From: Methylocystis sp. Sn-Cys
GTDB lineage: Bacteria > Pseudomonadota > Alphaproteobacteria > Rhizobiales > Beijerinckiaceae
Assembly (NCBI RefSeq): GCF_016745395.1
Contig: NZ_JAERVJ010000004.1
Span: forward strand, 114,369 to 178,368
DNA length: 64,000 nucleotides
Reading direction: 5' to 3'
This document shows positions 1-8,561 of the stretch, in pieces (the stretch's first letter is position 1; each line of letters starts with the position of its first letter). A program made the position numbers and the translations under genes. The notes under the pieces were generated by a model. That model was not told where the DNA came from and ran no database searches. It worked only from the letters and a program-made list of their open reading frames with translations.

Positions 1-3
1 CCC

Positions 4-438
4 TCATCCCACGAACGGCGTCAGAGCCGCTTTGATCTTCTCAGCCTGCTCCGCAAGCTTGTCGTTGTCGCCCATCGTTCCCGGCGGGCGAAGGGAGACG
101 CCATCCCAGCGCGGCAGCAGATGGAAGTGCAGGTGGTAGATCACCTGTCCGCCAGCGCTCTCGTTGAATTGATGCAGGGTCAGGCCGTCGCATTGGAAGG
201 CGGCCTGCAGCCCCTTGGCGACATGTTGCACGCGCTTGATCAGTTCCGCGAGCGTCGCCGGCGACACATCGACGAGCGTGCGCGCGCCCTCTTTGGGGAT
301 CACCAGCGTATGGCCCTCGGTGCGCGGCATGATGTCCATGAAGGCAAGAGCGACGTCGTCTTCATAGATCTTGTGCGCGGGGATCTCGCCGCGCAGAATC
401 TTGCCGAAGATATTGTTCGGATCATATGCGGCGGCCAT
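4..438 (-). CDS. HIT family (histidine triad) nucleotide-binding protein
   Basis: This 144-residue protein has the usual length of a bacterial HIT (HINT-like) purine-nucleotide phosphoramidase or hydrolase. The N-terminal half carries the typical FGKILRGEIP-type beginning, and the C-terminal half has the triad HLHFHLLPR, whose last histidine would be the nucleophile. No signal peptide is visible, so a cytoplasmic location is expected. The ATG is preceded by a GGGGGAAGAG ribosome site. It lies just downstream of pheA on the same strand with a 15-nt gap and may be the last gene of the kdsB-pheA unit. The exact substrate cannot be read from sequence. Confidence 0.93.
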   Translation of the reverse strand: MAAAYDPNNIFGKILRGEIPAHKIYEDDVALAFMDIMPRTEGHTLVIPKEGARTLVDVSPATLAELIKRVQHVAKGLQAAFQCDGLTLHQFNESAGGQVIYHLHFHLLPRWDGVSLRPPGTMGDNDKLAEQAEKIKAALTPFVG

Positions 439-453
439 GTCTCTTCCCCCTGG

Positions 454-1332
454 TCAGTCCCCATATTCGAAGGCGCGGATATTGGTGACGCGGAACGCCG
501 CCGCCGGATAAACGCCGAGTATCTCCACTTCCTTCGAGAAGAAGCGCAGCTCCTCCAGCGCGCGGGCGAGGGCCGGCTGCTCGGGATGGCCGTCGACATC
601 GGCGAGAAACTGCGTCGCCGCGAATTCGCCGCCGACCATATAGCTCTCCAGCTTGGTCATATTGACGCCATTCGTCGCGAAGCCGCCGAGCGCTTTGTAG
701 AGGGCGGCGGGCACGTTGCGCACGCGAAAGATGAAAGTCGTCATCGTCGCGCCGCCATTGACGGGCGCCCATTGGCTCGTCTTCGACAGCACGACGAAGC
801 GCGTCGTGTTATGCGCCTCGTCCTCGACATTCTCGCCGAGCACGTCGAGACCGTAGATGTCGGCCGCAAGCCGCGGCGCCAGCGCCGCTTTCGTGGGATC
901 GTTCCATTCCGCCACCTCGCGCGCGGCGCCGGCGGTGTCGCCCGCCGTATGGGCGACGAGCCCAAGATCACGAATCACGCGGCGGCATTGACCGAGCGCA
1001 TGGACATGGCTGTAGACGGCGCGCAATCCCTCGCGCGTCGCGCCTTTGGGCGCCATCAGATGAAAATGGATCGGCAGAAAATGCTCGCCGACGATATGCA
1101 GGCCCGAATGCGGCAGGAAATGATGAATGTCCGCGACGCGGCCGGCGATCGAATTTTCGATCGGAATCATCCCGAGCGCGGCGCGGCCTTCGGTCACGGC
1201 CGCGAAGGCGTCTTCGAAGCTCGCGCAGGGGAGGGGGGTGAGGTCGGGATAGGCTTCGCGGCAGACGATGTCGGAGTTCGCGCCGGGCTCTCCCTGATAA
1301 GCGATGAACTGGTTCACTTGCGGAACTTTCAC
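454..1332 (-). CDS. pheA: prephenate dehydratase
   Basis: This 292-residue monofunctional prephenate dehydratase converts prephenate to phenylpyruvate in phenylalanine synthesis. The N-terminal catalytic domain begins with IAYQGEPGANSD, contains PIENSIAGRV, and ends at the NTTRF motif whose Thr and Arg are catalytic in the family. A C-terminal ACT regulatory domain follows (GVNMTKLESY), expected to bind phenylalanine for feedback inhibition. The start is a GTG that overlaps the kdsB stop by four bases (GTGA), so translational coupling is likely. There is no chorismate mutase domain. Confidence 0.95.
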   Translation of the reverse strand: MKVPQVNQFIAYQGEPGANSDIVCREAYPDLTPLPCASFEDAFAAVTEGRAALGMIPIENSIAGRVADIHHFLPHSGLHIVGEHFLPIHFHLMAPKGATREGLRAVYSHVHALGQCRRVIRDLGLVAHTAGDTAGAAREVAEWNDPTKAALAPRLAADIYGLDVLGENVEDEAHNTTRFVVLSKTSQWAPVNGGATMTTFIFRVRNVPAALYKALGGFATNGVNMTKLESYMVGGEFAATQFLADVDGHPEQPALARALEELRFFSKEVEILGVYPAAAFRVTNIRAFEYGD

Positions 1333-2078
1333 GATTCGCTCATCCCTCGGGACGAGGAAACTCGGCGCACGGCTTCGAGGTCGCGCCCGGTATCTACCGA
1401 TGGGCTCGTTTTGTCCAGCACAGTCGCGTCGATCCGCATTCCCGCCTCGAGCGCCCGCAATTGCTCGAGGCGCTCGCTCAGCTCGAGCGGAGACGGCGCA
1501 AGCGACGCGAAGCGCTCCAGCGCGGCGCGGCGGAAAGCGTAAACGCCAATATGCTTGTAATGCGGCCCTTCGCCCCAGGGCGCGCGGGCGCGGGTGAAAT
1601 AGAGCGCGCGCAGGCGGCGCGGCGTGACATGCGTTCCCACGAGCTTGACCGCATTCGGATCGTCGGCCTCTTGCGGCGCGGCGGGCGCGGCGACCGTTCC
1701 GATGTCGACGACCGGGTCATCGAGCAGGGCCAAAGCCCCCGCAAGCGCGTCCTCCGGGAGGAAGGGGTTGTCGCCCTGGAGGTTGACGACAGAGTCGTAT
1801 CGGCCCTCCGGGTCGATTGCGCGCAGCGCCTCGGCGGCGCGGTCGCTGCCGCACAGATGCGCGCCCGTCGTAAGGAGAGTCTCGCCGCCGGCGGCCCGAA
1901 CGACTGTCGCGATTTCCTGCGAATCCGTCGCAACGACGACGGGGCCCAGCGCCGCTTCGATGGCGCGCGCCAAGACGTGAACCACCATCGGCCGCCCGCC
2001 GATGTCGGCGAGCGCCTTTCCCGGCAGCCGGGTCGAGCCCAGCCGCGCGGGGATCACGACAAGCGCACGCGGTTCCAA
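1329..2078 (-). CDS. kdsB: 3-deoxy-manno-octulosonate cytidylyltransferase
   Basis: This 249-residue enzyme activates KDO with CTP for lipopolysaccharide inner-core assembly in the cytoplasm. The N-terminus VVIPARLGSTRLPGKAL is the nucleotide-binding signature of CMP-KDO synthetases, and NLQGDNPFLPEDAL is the conserved metal and substrate segment. Length matches the family. The apparent start is TTG, five bases after the stop of the upstream lipoprotein gene, and its stop overlaps the GTG of pheA. The lipoprotein, kdsB and pheA therefore look co-transcribed. Near its 3' end the reading frame continues in a Ser/Arg-rich tail. Confidence 0.93.
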   Translation of the reverse strand: MEPRALVVIPARLGSTRLPGKALADIGGRPMVVHVLARAIEAALGPVVVATDSQEIATVVRAAGGETLLTTGAHLCGSDRAAEALRAIDPEGRYDSVVNLQGDNPFLPEDALAGALALLDDPVVDIGTVAAPAAPQEADDPNAVKLVGTHVTPRRLRALYFTRARAPWGEGPHYKHIGVYAFRRAALERFASLAPSPLELSERLEQLRALEAGMRIDATVLDKTSPSVDTGRDLEAVRRVSSSRGMSES

Positions 2079-2083
2079 GAGAC

Positions 2084-2488
2084 TCAGTAGACGTTGTTGT
2101 CTTCGGCCATCCAGCCTTTGTCGGTTTTCACGAAATGCAGCGTGCCTTCGCTCGTATGCACTTCGGCTTTTGCAAAGGTGCGATCCTCATCGAGGCCGAG
2201 GAAGGCGCATTTTCCGCGCTCGTGCTCTTCGCGGCACTTGGCCTCGAAGCCTTCGGGGAACTGGATTTCCGCCTCGTACATCAGCTCGAAGGCGTCGACC
2301 TTGTCGTGATTGACCTCACGCGCGTTGACCTTCTTGAAGGAGACGATCTTGGCGCCGACGCCATTCTTCTCGAGAATGTTGCGCAACACTTTCGCGCCGG
2401 TGGCGTCGCCGGGCTGGTGATCGCCGCAACCAGCGAGCGCCAAAGCGGCCACGAGCCCGATGGACAGGCGCAAACCATGAGCAGTCAT
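2084..2488 (-). CDS. small exported lipoprotein of unknown function
   Basis: This is a 134-residue protein with a typical lipoprotein signal peptide: a hydrophobic stretch ending in the lipobox LALAGC at about residues 15-20. The mature part is charged, with two further cysteines (about KCREEHERGKC) that could form a disulfide, and no family I recognise. It begins with an excellent ribosome site (GGAGGAAATAG before the ATG) and heads the run lipoprotein-kdsB-pheA. The envelope location fits the neighbouring LPS gene kdsB, but a functional link is only inference. Confidence 0.75.
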   Translation of the reverse strand: MTAHGLRLSIGLVAALALAGCGDHQPGDATGAKVLRNILEKNGVGAKIVSFKKVNAREVNHDKVDAFELMYEAEIQFPEGFEAKCREEHERGKCAFLGLDEDRTFAKAEVHTSEGTLHFVKTDKGWMAEDNNVY

Positions 2489-2624
2489 CTATTTCCTCCG
2501 AAGCGGGCGCGTCTGGGGCGCGCGTTTTTTGGTCTCTTTAGCGGAAAAGCGCCGGTTCGTCGCGGTCTTTCATTTTTCAAATTGCCCCATTGTGAAAAAC
2601 CATATCAGGCGGTTGCAATTTTGT
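2489..2624. other. intergenic segment upstream of the lipoprotein gene
   Basis: This stretch contains the likely promoter region of the minus-strand lipoprotein-kdsB-pheA unit. It includes an A/T-richer portion around 2570-2610 (ttttcaaattgcccc). No clear promoter hexamers could be assigned and no gene was found. Confidence 0.4.
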
Positions 2625-2872
2625 GCAGCCGGGGTAACTTGATGCCCGCCAACTGGATTACGTGGCCGGGCGGCGGCGCAAGGGCTAGCAATAAAGCCCA
2701 CGCCGTAAGTTAAGCGTTCGATGCGTAACGGCAGAACTCGAATACCCTGCGGAGTGCTCAGGTCCGCCGCATCTCCTGGGTCCGTGGGGTTGGCCGGCTG
2801 ACGATGGTTGGAGTGGCCTCCTTGAAGCCATTGTCAGTCGGCCGCCTTCATTCTGTTGGATGAAGGCGGTCG
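2625..2872 (+). ncRNA. candidate structured RNA between the lipoprotein gene and rpmG
   Basis: No convincing protein gene lies here, but several strong local stems do. An 11-bp helix pairs GGCCGGCTGAC (2792-2802) with GTCAGTCGGCC (2833-2843), encloses TGGC/GCCA, and is continuous only on the plus strand through a G-U pair. GGCG..GGGCT (2675-2686) pairs with AGCCC..CGCC (2695-2704). CCGCCTTCAT (2842-2851) pairs with ATGAAGGCGG (2860-2869). The last hairpin has no T-run after it. A 6S-like or other regulatory RNA is possible; I could not match it to a named family. Confidence 0.35.
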
Positions 2873-3010
2873 CATCAGGCGCTTCTTCTTTCGACAACTC
2901 GTCTCAGCCGATTCGCCTCTTCGCATCCGGAAGGCGATCGTTGGGCGTTGTCGATTCGTGCCTATGGCCAAAAAAATTGGCCCCGCTGTCGGCGAGGCCA
3001 TTTCGCGACG

Positions 3011-3035
3011 TTAAAGAGCGGCGGCGTGGCCGCCG
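3011..3035 (-). terminator. intrinsic terminator of rpmG
   Basis: On the minus strand, six bases after the rpmG stop, CGGCGGC-CAC-GCCGCCG (3019-3035) forms a 7-bp G/C stem followed by CTCTTTAA. This is a modest Rho-independent terminator at the position expected for rpmG. Confidence 0.6.
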
Positions 3036-3040
3036 ACGCT

Positions 3041-3208
3041 TTACTTGATCTTGGTTTCCTTGAACTCGACGTGCTTGCGCACGACGGGGTCGTATTTCTT
3101 GAAAGCGAGCTTTTCGGTCTTGGTGCGCGCATTCTTCTTGGTGACGTAGAAATAGCCCGTATCCGCCGTGGACAGGAGCTTGATCTTGATCATGGCGGAC
3201 TTGGCCAT
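3041..3208 (-). CDS. rpmG: 50S ribosomal protein L33
   Basis: This short gene encodes 55 residues. The protein begins [20 protein letters not shown] and ends VEFKETKIK, the standard L33 pattern with the alphaproteobacterial lysine-rich core [20 protein letters not shown]. It lacks the Cys pairs of zinc-binding L33 paralogues, so it is the zinc-independent type. It is a component of the large ribosomal subunit. It stands alone, with a terminator hairpin directly after the stop and about 250 bp of non-coding DNA upstream that should hold its promoter. Confidence 0.95.
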   Translation of the reverse strand: MAKSAMIKIKLLSTADTGYFYVTKKNARTKTEKLAFKKYDPVVRKHVEFKETKIK

Positions 3209-3461
3209 AGCGCTCGTTCCGATTCGAGTGAGAATAGAAAATCGTCCCCGCCGCAGCGAGCGGCGGGCGACGAATTGGCGCGCAACATACGTGCGGCGCG
3301 TGGGATGTCAAGCTATATAGGCGGGGGCCGAAAGGCGCGCGCGTTAGAGACGGGTTCTTCCGTCGCCGCCGCCACCGCCAAAATCTCTCCTGTTTCAACA
3401 CGCCCCTATGGTGGAGCGTGAGCGAAAAGTGTATCCATCGCCGCCCAAGGAGTTACAGGCA

Positions 3462-3944
3462 ATGGCAGGTTTTGCACCCGGCGACATCGCCGCGGCGCCC
3501 GTCCCGGGCGCGCGGATTCTCGTCGTCGCGGCGAGGTTCAACGCCGACATCGTCGGCTTGCTGCGCGAGGGCGCATTGGCGGCGATCGAGCGGCTCGGCG
3601 CCGACGCGACAGTGATCGACGTGCCCGGCGCGTTGGAGATTGCAACGGCGGCCGCGATCGCGCTCGATGCGGCCGAGCGGGCCGGCGCGCCCTATGACGG
3701 TCTTGTCGCGCTCGGCTGCGTCATTCGCGGCGAGACCTATCACTTCGAGATCGTGGCGAATGAAAGCTCGCGCGCCTTGACTGACCTTTCGGTCGCGCGG
3801 CGTCTCCCCTTCGGGAATGGAATTCTGACAGTGGAAAACGACGAACAGGCGATTGTGCGCGCCGATCCGAAACAGGGCGACAAGGGCGCCGATGCGGCGC
3901 TGGCGGCGCTGTCCCTCATCCGCCTGAAGCGGAGCCTTGCATGA
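3462..3944 (+). CDS. ribH: 6,7-dimethyl-8-ribityllumazine synthase
   Basis: This 160-residue enzyme condenses 5-amino-6-ribitylaminouracil with dihydroxybutanone phosphate, the penultimate step of riboflavin synthesis. Family hallmarks are VVAARFNADIV near the N-terminus, VPGALEIATAA, and GCVIRGETYHFEIVANE with the catalytic histidine. The frame is open for 18 codons upstream, but the ATG at 3462 was chosen because AAGGAG precedes it at good spacing. Its stop overlaps the nusB ATG (ATGA), a coupling common in proteobacteria. Confidence 0.95.
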   Translation: MAGFAPGDIAAAPVPGARILVVAARFNADIVGLLREGALAAIERLGADATVIDVPGALEIATAAAIALDAAERAGAPYDGLVALGCVIRGETYHFEIVANESSRALTDLSVARRLPFGNGILTVENDEQAIVRADPKQGDKGADAALAALSLIRLKRSLA

Positions 3945-4393
3945 GCCTCGATCAACGCTCCGCCGCGCGTCTCGCCATCGTGCAGGCGCTTTATCAGATG
4001 GAGGTCGCGGGCAAGGGCCTCAACGAGATTTACGCGGAATTCGAGGCTCATTGGATCGGCCGCGAAATCGAGGGCGTGCAATATAAGCCCGCCGAGCTGA
4101 CGTTCTTCCGCGACGTGCTGCAGGGCGTGCTGACCGATCAGGTGGCGATCGACCGGCAGATCGACCGCGTGCTTTCCGGCGGCTGGCCGCTGGCGCGCAT
4201 CGAGGCCGTGATGCGCGCCGCCTTGCGCGCCGGCGCCTATGAGCTGCGGTCCCGGAAGGATGTGCCGGCCCGCGCCGTGATCAAGGAATATGTCGACGTC
4301 GCCGGCGCCTTTTTCGGGCCGACAGAGTCGGGCATGGTCAACGCCGTGCTCGACAAGGTCGCGCGGGAAGAGCGGGCTGGGGAGATGGGGTAG
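3941..4393 (+). CDS. nusB: transcription antitermination factor NusB
   Basis: This 150-residue all-helical protein acts in rRNA antitermination together with NusE/S10. The N-terminus RSAARLAIVQALYQMEV and the C-terminal ARAVIKEYVDVAGAFFGPTE and MVNAVLDKVA segments are typical of NusB. The gene overlaps ribH by four bases and is probably translated from the same message. Length is normal for alphaproteobacteria. Confidence 0.95.
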   Translation: MSLDQRSAARLAIVQALYQMEVAGKGLNEIYAEFEAHWIGREIEGVQYKPAELTFFRDVLQGVLTDQVAIDRQIDRVLSGGWPLARIEAVMRAALRAGAYELRSRKDVPARAVIKEYVDVAGAFFGPTESGMVNAVLDKVAREERAGEMG

Positions 4394-4462
4394 CCCCCCT
4401 TCTGCCGTCTAAGGCCGCTAGGCGCGGGCCATCTCCCCACGAAGGAGAGGGCGCGCCGGCGG

Positions 4463-4643
4463 TCATTTTCGGAAAAACGCCTCGGCCGCGGACGTCGCCG
4501 CGCGTTTGGCCTGCGCAGCCGCCTCGAGGCGGGCGATCTCTTCTTGCAGCATCAGAATTCGCGACTCGATTTCCGCAATCGACAAAAGTTCGAGGGGCTG
4601 GCCGACGTCATAGGCGGGGGCGGGGCGCGTCGTCTTCCGTCAT
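4463..4643 (-). pseudogene. DUF1192-type small protein gene broken by a one-base frameshift
   Basis: The ATG at 4643 has a good ribosome site (AGAGGAAA), but the frame reads MTEDDAPRPRL and stops after 11 codons. Removing one C from the run in GCGCCCCGCC joins it to the downstream frame, giving MTEDDAPAPAYDVGQPLE and then LLSIAEIESRI..EEIARLEA..AEAFFRK. This restored 59-residue protein has the short coiled-coil layout of DUF1192 proteins. The ATG-to-stop distance is 181 bases, one more than a multiple of three. The extra base is either a real mutation or a homopolymer sequencing error. Confidence 0.65.
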
Positions 4644-5023
4644 GAGCTTTCCTCTCGAGGGTCAATCGACAAAATAGCTCTGATGCGCGCGCATGGAAAT
4701 GTGACGCGCGCCGGGGCGCCTATTATAGCCCAAGCGGATGTATTTCCTGGAGTAATGCGCATGCGCCGCGTTCGGTCGGCTCATTCCCCCGCGCTCGCGC
4801 GCTTTCCGTTCGCGGGGGTCATGCGCGCGATAAGCAATCGCGATAAATAAAAATGCAGGAGGGGCGCCCCAGCGGGCTGGTTGGGGCTCGGGCCGAAAAA
4901 TCAGCCCTCGTCGCGACAATTGTTTAGGCCTATCTGCTATTGTGCGCCCGCGAAGCCGAACGGGGTTCGTCCGGCCGCGGCAAAGACCGGCATTCGACCG
5001 TCATTGGCGGAAAGACGAGAGCG
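4644..5023. other. intergenic region upstream of ppdK
   Basis: No convincing gene was found in these 380 bp. A short minus-strand frame (40 codons from an ATG at 4784) has an ill-spaced ribosome site and no recognisable similarity, so it is not called. The segment should contain the divergent promoters of the DUF1192 gene and ppdK, but no clear hexamer pair stands out. Confidence 0.4.
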
Positions 5024-7702
5024 ATGACGAAGTGGGTTTACAGTTTCGGCGGCGGCGCGTCCGAGGGCTCGGCGGCCATGCGAGACCTTCTGGGCGGCAA
5101 GGGCGCCAATCTCGCCGAAATGGCGGCCCTTGGGCTGCCGGTGCCGCCGGGCTTCACCATCACCACTGAGGTCTGCGCCCATTTTTACGCCAAAGGCCGC
5201 AGCTTCCCGGCCGATCTCGAGGCGCAGGTCGAGGCCGCGCTGGCGGAGATCGGGCGCGTCGCCGGCCACGCTTTCGACGACCCGAATTGGCCGCTGCTCG
5301 TCTCCGTGCGCTCCGGCGCGCGCGCCTCCATGCCCGGCATGATGGATACGGTGCTCAATCTCGGCCTCAACGACGAGACCGTCGAGGCGCTCGCCACTTA
5401 CTCGGGCGATGCGCGCTTTGCCTGGGACTGCTACCGGCGCTTCGTCGAGATGTATTCCTCCGTCGTGCTCGGCGTCGAGCATCATATTTTCGAGGACGCG
5501 CTGGAGGAGCTGAAAGAATCGAAGGGGCTCACGCTCGACACGCAGTTGACGGCCGACGATTGGCGCGCGGCGGTGAAGCAGTTCAAGGCCATTATCGAGG
5601 CCAATGCCGGCGTCGCCTTCCCGCAGGACCCGCGCGCGCAGCTCTGGGGCGCGATCAAGGCGGTCTTCTCCTCCTGGATGAACCACCGCGCCATCGTCTA
5701 TCGGCATTTGCACAATATCCCGGAAAACTGGGGCACGGCCGTCAATGTGCAGGCCATGGTCTTCGGCAATCTCGACGCCAATTCCGCGACCGGCGTCGCC
5801 TTCACCCGCAATCCCTCGACCGGGGTGAAGGAGCTTTACGGCGAATATCTCTTGAACGCCCAGGGCGAGGACGTCGTCGCCGGCCTGCGCACGCCGCAGC
5901 CGCTGACCGAAGTCGCCAGCCGCGCCTCGCCGGGCGAGAAGATTTCGCTCGAAGCGACCATGCCCAAGGTCTTCGCGGAGTTCGTTGAGGTCGCCGGTCG
6001 TCTCGAACGCCATTACCGCGACATGCAGGACATGGAGTTCACCATCGAGCGCGGCAAATTGTGGATGCTGCAAACGCGCGCCGGCAAGCGCACGGCGCGC
6101 GCCGCCTTGAAGCTCGCGGTGGATATGGCGAAAGAGGGCCTCATCACGCGGGAAGAAGCGCTGCTGCGTGTCGAGCCGACATCGCTCGATCAATTATTGC
6201 ATCCGACGATCGACCCCGCCGCGCGGCGCGACATTCTGGCGACCGGCCTGCCGGCCTCGCCCGGCGCGGCTTTCGGCGAGATCGTCTTCAACCCGGAAGA
6301 AGCTGCGGCCTTCGCGGCCTCGGGGCGCAAGGTCATTCTGGTGCGCACCGAGACGAGCCCGGAAGACATCCATGGGATGCACGCCGCCGAGGGCATTCTG
6401 ACGGCGCGCGGCGGCATGACCTCACATGCGGCGGTCGTGGCGCGCGGCATGGGCAAGCCCTGCGTGACGGGCGTTGGCGCCTTGCGCATCGACTATGAGG
6501 AGCAATGCTTCACGATTGCCGGCAAGCGTTTCGTGAAGGGCGACAAGCTGACGATCGACGGCTCCGCCGGCCATGTCATCGCCGGCGAGGTGAAGATGCA
6601 GCGGCCGGAGCTTACCGGTGAATTCGCCGTGCTGATGGGCTGGGCCGATCAGGTGCGCCGCCTCAAGGTGCGCGCCAACGCCGAGACGCCGTCGGACGCG
6701 CGCGCCGCGCGCCGCTTCGGCGCCGAGGGCATTGGCCTGGCGCGCACCGAGCATATGTTCTTCGAGGGCGAGCGCATCGTCGCGGTGCGCGAGATGATCC
6801 TGGCCGATGACGCGGAGGGGCGGCGCGCGGCGCTCGCCAAGCTGCTGCCGATCCAGCGGGAGGACTTCAAGCATCTCTTCGAGATCATGGCCGGGCTGCC
6901 GGTGACGATCCGCCTGCTCGATCCGCCCTTGCACGAGTTTTTGCCGCACACCGACAGCGAACTTGCGCAGGTGGCGCGCGCCATGGGCGCAGACCCCGTT
7001 AAGCTGCGCCGCCGCGCGCTGCAGCTTTCCGAATTCAATCCGATGCTGGGTTTTCGCGGCGTGCGTCTCGCGGTGGTGTTCCCGGAGATCGTCGATATGC
7101 AGGCGCGCGCCATTTTCGAGGCGGCGATCGAGGCGAGCCTCTCGACCGGCGCGCCCGCGCAGATCGAGATCATGGCGCCGCTCGTGTTTTCGCGGGCCGA
7201 GCTCGATCTCGTCAACGCCCGCGTCGACGCCATGGCGAAGCTCGTCGAGGACGAGACCGGCCTTCGCCCGCGCTATCACATCGGCACAATGATCGAGCTG
7301 CCGCGCGCCGCGCTGCGGGCCGGGGAGATCGCGCCATCGGCCGATTTCTTCTCCTTCGGCACCAACGACCTCACACAGACGACGCTCGGCATTTCGCGCG
7401 ACGACTCAGGCTCGTTCCTCGGCGCCTATATCGAGAAGGGCGTGCTGCCGCATGACCCCTTCGTGTCGATCGACCAGGAAGGCGTCGGCGAGCTTGTCGC
7501 GCTCGGCTGCCAGCGGGCGCGCGCCGCGCGCCCCGACATTGCGCTCGGGGTCTGCGGCGAGCATGGCGGCGATCCGGCGTCGGTCGCCTTCTTCGAGAAG
7601 ATCGGGATCGATTACGTGTCGTGCTCGCCCTTCCGCGTGCCGATCGCGCGGCTTGCCGCGGCGCAAGCGGCTCTGGGCAAGACGGCGGAAGGGACGGCGT
7701 AG
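5024..7702 (+). CDS. ppdK: pyruvate, phosphate dikinase
   Basis: This 892-residue enzyme interconverts pyruvate, ATP and phosphate with phosphoenolpyruvate, AMP and pyrophosphate. Domain order is the usual one: N-terminal ATP-grasp domain (LLGGKGANLAEMA, GLPVPPGFTITTE), central phosphohistidine domain with GGMTSHAAVVARGMGKP (catalytic His in TSHAA), and a C-terminal PEP/pyruvate TIM barrel ending near the catalytic cysteine segment LGVCGEHGGDP. The frame extends upstream to 4940, but the ATG at 5024 gives the conserved KWVYSFGGG start and has a GGAAAGACGAG site. It is monocistronic and convergent with the cNMP-binding gene. Confidence 0.96.
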   Translation: MTKWVYSFGGGASEGSAAMRDLLGGKGANLAEMAALGLPVPPGFTITTEVCAHFYAKGRSFPADLEAQVEAALAEIGRVAGHAFDDPNWPLLVSVRSGARASMPGMMDTVLNLGLNDETVEALATYSGDARFAWDCYRRFVEMYSSVVLGVEHHIFEDALEELKESKGLTLDTQLTADDWRAAVKQFKAIIEANAGVAFPQDPRAQLWGAIKAVFSSWMNHRAIVYRHLHNIPENWGTAVNVQAMVFGNLDANSATGVAFTRNPSTGVKELYGEYLLNAQGEDVVAGLRTPQPLTEVASRASPGEKISLEATMPKVFAEFVEVAGRLERHYRDMQDMEFTIERGKLWMLQTRAGKRTARAALKLAVDMAKEGLITREEALLRVEPTSLDQLLHPTIDPAARRDILATGLPASPGAAFGEIVFNPEEAAAFAASGRKVILVRTETSPEDIHGMHAAEGILTARGGMTSHAAVVARGMGKPCVTGVGALRIDYEEQCFTIAGKRFVKGDKLTIDGSAGHVIAGEVKMQRPELTGEFAVLMGWADQVRRLKVRANAETPSDARAARRFGAEGIGLARTEHMFFEGERIVAVREMILADDAEGRRAALAKLLPIQREDFKHLFEIMAGLPVTIRLLDPPLHEFLPHTDSELAQVARAMGADPVKLRRRALQLSEFNPMLGFRGVRLAVVFPEIVDMQARAIFEAAIEASLSTGAPAQIEIMAPLVFSRAELDLVNARVDAMAKLVEDETGLRPRYHIGTMIELPRAALRAGEIAPSADFFSFGTNDLTQTTLGISRDDSGSFLGAYIEKGVLPHDPFVSIDQEGVGELVALGCQRARAARPDIALGVCGEHGGDPASVAFFEKIGIDYVSCSPFRVPIARLAAAQAALGKTAEGTA

Positions 7703-7720
7703 CGCCGGCCCGGCCGTTCG

Positions 7721-8425
7721 TCAGGCCTGCTCGGGGGCGGCGGCGGGTTGGAGAGGGGCTCCCGCTATATCGTCTTCGACGTGGTTTTCCTCGAACCGGC
7801 GCACGATCAGCCGCACGAGGTAAAGCCCGAATTCCGGGTTCTGGAAATAGAGCTGCTCGAACTGCTCATAGGTGATCGCCAGCAGGCGGACGTCCGTCAC
7901 GCATCTTGCGCTCGCCGTGCGCTTGCCGGTCTTGGTGAAAAGCGCCATCTCGCCGAAGAGCGCGCCGGGTCCGACCGTCACGCCGCGCTCGATGATCTCG
8001 ACCTGGCCTTCGACCACGACATAGGCTTCTCCGCCCACGTCGCCCTTCTTGAAGATGAAGTCCGTCGCCGGCAGGCTCTCCGGGTGCATGAAGGGCTTCA
8101 GCCATTCGATGTTGAGATCGTTGGCGTTGGCTTCGCGCACGCTGTCGATCAGACGGCGCATCTCCCGCAGGCGTGAGAAGTTGAGCGGCAGATTGATCGC
8201 ATGCTTGGCGATGGTCGGGAAGGTTCCGGTCAGCAGCCCGTAAGTCAGGCCGAGGCAATTGCAGACCATGGCGGTGATCCGCAACGGAATCATGCGCTTC
8301 ATATAGGCGCTGCCGACGACGGTCGCGGCTTCCGCCCAGGCCAGGGCGGCTAAGGCGATTCCGCCGGCGGCCTTGCCGGTGTCGGAGGTCGCCCAGGTCG
8401 TGACGGCGTCGATCAGGTCGGACAT
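7721..8425 (-). CDS. membrane-anchored cyclic-nucleotide-binding (Crp-type effector domain) protein
   Basis: This 234-residue protein has one or two N-terminal hydrophobic segments (about residues 18-65) and a C-terminal cNMP-binding beta-roll. The roll shows FIFKKGDVGGEAYVVVEGQV and then GPGALFGEMALFTKTGKRTA, close to the phosphate-binding cassette consensus FGExAL...RTA. No HTH follows, so it is not a Crp transcription factor. The frame is open upstream, but the ATG at 8425 has a clear AAGGAG site. The role is unknown; membrane-linked nucleotide sensing is inferred from architecture. Confidence 0.8.
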   Translation of the reverse strand: MSDLIDAVTTWATSDTGKAAGGIALAALAWAEAATVVGSAYMKRMIPLRITAMVCNCLGLTYGLLTGTFPTIAKHAINLPLNFSRLREMRRLIDSVREANANDLNIEWLKPFMHPESLPATDFIFKKGDVGGEAYVVVEGQVEIIERGVTVGPGALFGEMALFTKTGKRTASARCVTDVRLLAITYEQFEQLYFQNPEFGLYLVRLIVRRFEENHVEDDIAGAPLQPAAAPEQA

Positions 8426-8500
8426 TCTCGCTCCTTGCGTTCCGCCCGCGCTTAGCCGTTGCGCGGGCCGCAGACAAGCGCCCATAACGCCGTCGGCTGC

Positions 8501-8540
8501 GGACTTTCCTGCGCGCTGACGCACATCTCCCGTCAGGCGA
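8501..8540 (+). repeat. left copy of a 40-bp direct repeat flanking the restriction-modification gene
   Basis: GGACTTTCCTGCGCGCTGAC plus the following 20 bases matches 11805-11844 at 36 of 40 positions. The right copy contains the start codon of yjbQ; here the corresponding triplet is AGG instead of ATG. It looks like a partial duplication of the yjbQ 5' end. Confidence 0.75.
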
Positions 8541-8561
8541 GATCCGTTTGATCTGTGCGGT

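Noticed and set aside
121-1542. 473-codon plus-strand frame across the HIT, pheA and kdsB genes
   Set aside because: It is antisense to three well-supported genes and its protein is Arg/His/Glu-rich with no motif, as expected from the complementary strand of high-G+C codons.
2625-2872. tmRNA, RNase P RNA or SRP RNA
   Set aside because: The tag-peptide codons, the GAGGAAAGTCC core of RNase P RNA, and the SRP tetraloop motif are all absent, so only an unnamed structured RNA is proposed.
4784-4919. 40-85-codon minus-strand frame upstream of ppdK
   Set aside because: The ATG abuts its only purine-rich stretch, the composition is Arg/His-rich without pattern, and no homology is recalled.
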